DNA of 64,000 bases from Chrysomallon squamiferum (lineage: Eukaryota; Mollusca; Gastropoda; Neomphalida; Peltospiridae), in the NCBI GenBank assembly GCA_012295275.1, contig CM022671.1, positions 35,336,183-35,400,182 on the forward strand, in the 5' to 3' direction. The notes beneath the pieces were generated by a model. That model was given only the letters and a program-made list of their open reading frames with translations, did not search any database and had not been told where the DNA came from. This document shows positions 62,231 to 64,000 of this stretch, piece after piece (within the stretch, counting starts at the first letter, position 1; the number at the start of each line of letters is the position of its first letter). Position numbers and translations under genes: made by a program.

Positions 62231-62540
62231 GTAATTCTTACTGTTCATTTCTTATTTACCTGCACAAATACACATGCATTATCTCAAAAGTTACTCATTT
62301 ATCCATATATATATATATATATATATAACCTTACTTACACACAGCAAACAGATATAATCATATATATATACCTACATCTACATACATACAGATGCACACA
62401 TAGACATACACACACAATTACAAACATATTTTCTTTCTCTCACACACAAACATACATACAAAATATACACCACACATCTTTATCATGCAGTAATTATCAG
62501 TACTGTCAGATATTTAAACTTTTAAACTTTTATTTTAAAG
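62231..62540 (+). other. RIMBP: Intron 6 (310 bp)
   Basis: GTAATT to TATTTTAAAG, phase 0. It contains an AT run at 62306-62327 and imperfect ATAC/CACA words. The acceptor ends AAAG rather than CAG. Nothing else is present. Confidence 0.85.
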
Positions 62541-62787
62541 ATTCGAATTCAGGATCTGGAAAAGCAGTGCAGACAACACAAACTACAACAGCAGCAGCTG
62601 AGCTCTGAGCTCAGTTTGCTGAAATCAAAGAACGAGGTTTTTAAACCCACAGTGACAGTCTCGGCTCAGATACAGACTGAGTCTCCTTCGTTCAGAACCA
62701 CTGGCACGGATGCTCTCCCCTTGCAGTACTCTCCTCACTTCCTGTCTTCCTACTCCAATCAAAATGGCCAAAGACCAGAAATTCAAG
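62541..62787 (+). CDS. RIMBP: RIM-binding protein, exon 7 (end of coiled coil, start of linker)
   Basis: This exon has 247 bp, starts in phase 0 and ends in phase 1, with donor GTCAGT. Its first 30 codons, IRIQDLEKQCRQHKLQQQQL then SSELSLLKSK, match the family's closing coiled-coil signature (V/I-R-ELEE.CRSQ..QF.LL...L). The rest, from about codon 31, is a Ser/Thr/Pro/Gln-rich linker without predicted structure: VTVSAQIQTESPSF, LPLQYSPHFLSSYSNQNG. In RIM-BPs such a linker separates the coiled coil from the first SH3 domain. Its composition is less AT-rich than its surroundings. Confidence 0.87.
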
Positions 62788-63359
62788 GTCAGTGTTTGTT
62801 GTTTGTACTCTCCACTTTGCTTCTCCTCCATCCATTGTAGCTTCTCAGTAGAACATTTATAGGATAATAGTTTATTATTATTTTCCTTTTTTAATTTTGT
62901 CATTTGCTTAAAATAAGAATTAATTATATATATATATTAATCGCAAGTGATTATTTTATATAATTATGGTGATGGATTTTTTAAATGCCATTTTAAAGAT
63001 TTTTAAAACTGCTGTGATTATTTGAAATATACATTCATTTAGCTGCTTCATTTATTTATTTATTATTTATTTTTACTTTAGTTTTATTATTTTTGATATA
63101 TTTCCATTTGTAACATTAAGATTCATTTAATCCAGTTCACATTTAAAAAGCCACCATTTATAGTTTCTAGAAATACCAACTAGACACTAGGCAGGTGTCC
63201 TTTGTAACTAGGTCCCGTCAGATCATACCTTGATATTTTTAACCTAGAACTCAATAATTCATAAACAAACATTTGCACATGGTTATGTAAATTTTCCATG
63301 CTGTAAAAACAACTTTCACATTTTTCTGTACAGTTTTGTTGTTTTTCTTGTCCTGACAG
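62788..63359 (+). other. RIMBP: Intron 7 (572 bp)
   Basis: GTCAGT to TCCTGACAG, phase 1. AT-rich, with no array beyond short TTTA words at 63050-63075 and an AT run near 62928. Nothing else seen. Confidence 0.85.
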
Positions 63360-63452
63360 AATTTTACCATTCCTCCAACTTTAAACTGAACCACAGTGAA
63401 CAAAACAACAATCAAATAGTTCCTTCCGACTCTAACAAGTCTCTAGACACAG
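63360..63452 (+). CDS. RIMBP: RIM-binding protein, exon 8 (linker, 93 bp)
   Basis: This exon is phase 1-1, with acceptor CTGACAG and donor GTAAGT. With the split codon from exon 7 it reads EFYHSSNFKLNHSEQNNNQI then VPSDSNKSLDT. The other two frames contain stops, so the frame is secure if the exon is real. It is Asn/Ser/Gln-rich and low in structure, as expected for the variable RIM-BP linker. No family-specific motif is present, so it is supported by splice sites, phase and open frame rather than by similarity. Symmetrical. Confidence 0.75.
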
Positions 63453-63953
63453 GTAAGTGGGTGACCCATGTGTTTGTCCATTCACTAACCTTCTATTCAT
63501 ATTTTGTTGTGTTCCACATCAAATATTCAGCTAAAGGTGTATAAATATAGAAATAGGTATGTTATTAAAAAGTGTCATCATGTCACTCAAAGATAGGCTT
63601 TCGACATAAATATGTACATATATAAATACACACGTATACATATAAAGTTTTACATAAATATGCATACACAAATACAATTATACTCGCATACTTCACACTC
63701 AGAAAATCTCATATATGTGAAATATACACAGTATACATAAAAATATATACTTTTGTGTTTATATTCACTATGCATACACACATTCACACTCACACACACA
63801 GATACATACATATATATATCTATACACACACACACACACTTGGACACCCTATATACACATACCGACACGCACACATACACACTCAGTAGCATTCAGTTGG
63901 TAAAACACAAAGAGGAATATCAAATATAAAATAATAGTCTTTTGTTTTAACAG
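63453..63953 (+). other. RIMBP: Intron 8 (501 bp)
   Basis: GTAAGT to TTGTTTTAACAG. It contains CA/TA-rich words at 63600-63890, including a clean CA run near 63824-63838. No other feature. Confidence 0.7.
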
Positions 63954-63982
63954 ATAACCAGTCTGTTACTATATTACCATAA
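63954..63982 (+). CDS. RIMBP: Possible terminal exon 9 with early stop (uncertain)
   Basis: A good acceptor (TTTTGTTTTAACAG) is followed, in the frame forced by exon 8, by DNQSVTILP and a TAA stop at 63980-63982. Counting from exon 1, the product would be 313 residues within this window, coiled coil plus linker only. This is unusual, because RIM-BPs should continue into SH3 and FN3 domains. Either this is a real alternative 3' end, or the true next exon lies beyond the window, or the acceptor actually used differs. Using the AG at 63960-63961 leaves the frame open to the window end, but as an unlikely VCYYITITSLCTF. Confidence 0.4.
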
Positions 63983-64000
63983 CCTCACTCTGCACCTTTA

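Overview
This is animal nuclear DNA: AT-rich, with large introns, canonical GT-AG splice sites and abundant micro- and minisatellites. There is no bacterial, organellar or viral gene content. Fragments of two tRNA-derived SINE-like repeats resemble families I remember from gastropod and other molluscan genomes. I therefore read the window as a mollusc, probably a gastropod; this rests on memory of consensus sequences, not a search.

The only gene I can support is on the + strand and is split into nine exons: 17129-17248, 24772-24855, 27963-28052, 57053-57175, 61730-61834, 62180-62230, 62541-62787, 63360-63452 and 63954-63982 or beyond. Exons 1-6 are all in phase 0 and encode an uninterrupted series of heptads. 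Exon 7 ends the coiled coil and starts a Ser/Thr/Pro/Gln-rich linker that continues through exon 8. The order and wording of the coiled coil match the N-terminal coiled-coil region of RIM-binding proteins (RIMBP2, TSPOAP1/RIMBP1, Drosophila Rbp), which are presynaptic active-zone scaffolds. The 5' end of the gene and the SH3 and FN3 domains expected after the linker are not in the window. In the frame dictated by exon 8, exon 9 reaches a stop after nine codons. It is therefore either an alternative end giving a coiled-coil-only protein or a wrongly predicted exon.

Layout: 1-17128 is 5' intron or flank; 17129-28052 holds exons 1-3; 28053-57052 is one 29-kb intron rich in tandem repeats; 57053-64000 holds exons 4-9 with progressively shorter introns. 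Between exons there are dozens of tandem arrays of four kinds: trinucleotide AT-rich tracts, CA/GT, GA/TC and degenerate 17-180 bp minisatellites.

The most interesting signal is in how these arrays relate to splicing. The arrays before exons 1 and 4 repeat the 3' splice site together with the first codons of the exon. The array before exon 5 supplies the acceptor tract in register. Long complementary TC and GA tracts lie on either side of exon 4. A 126-bp CpG-rich open segment at 51117-51242 ends in a splice donor in phase 0 and could be an alternative first exon. No CRISPR array, complete transposon, rRNA or tRNA gene was seen.
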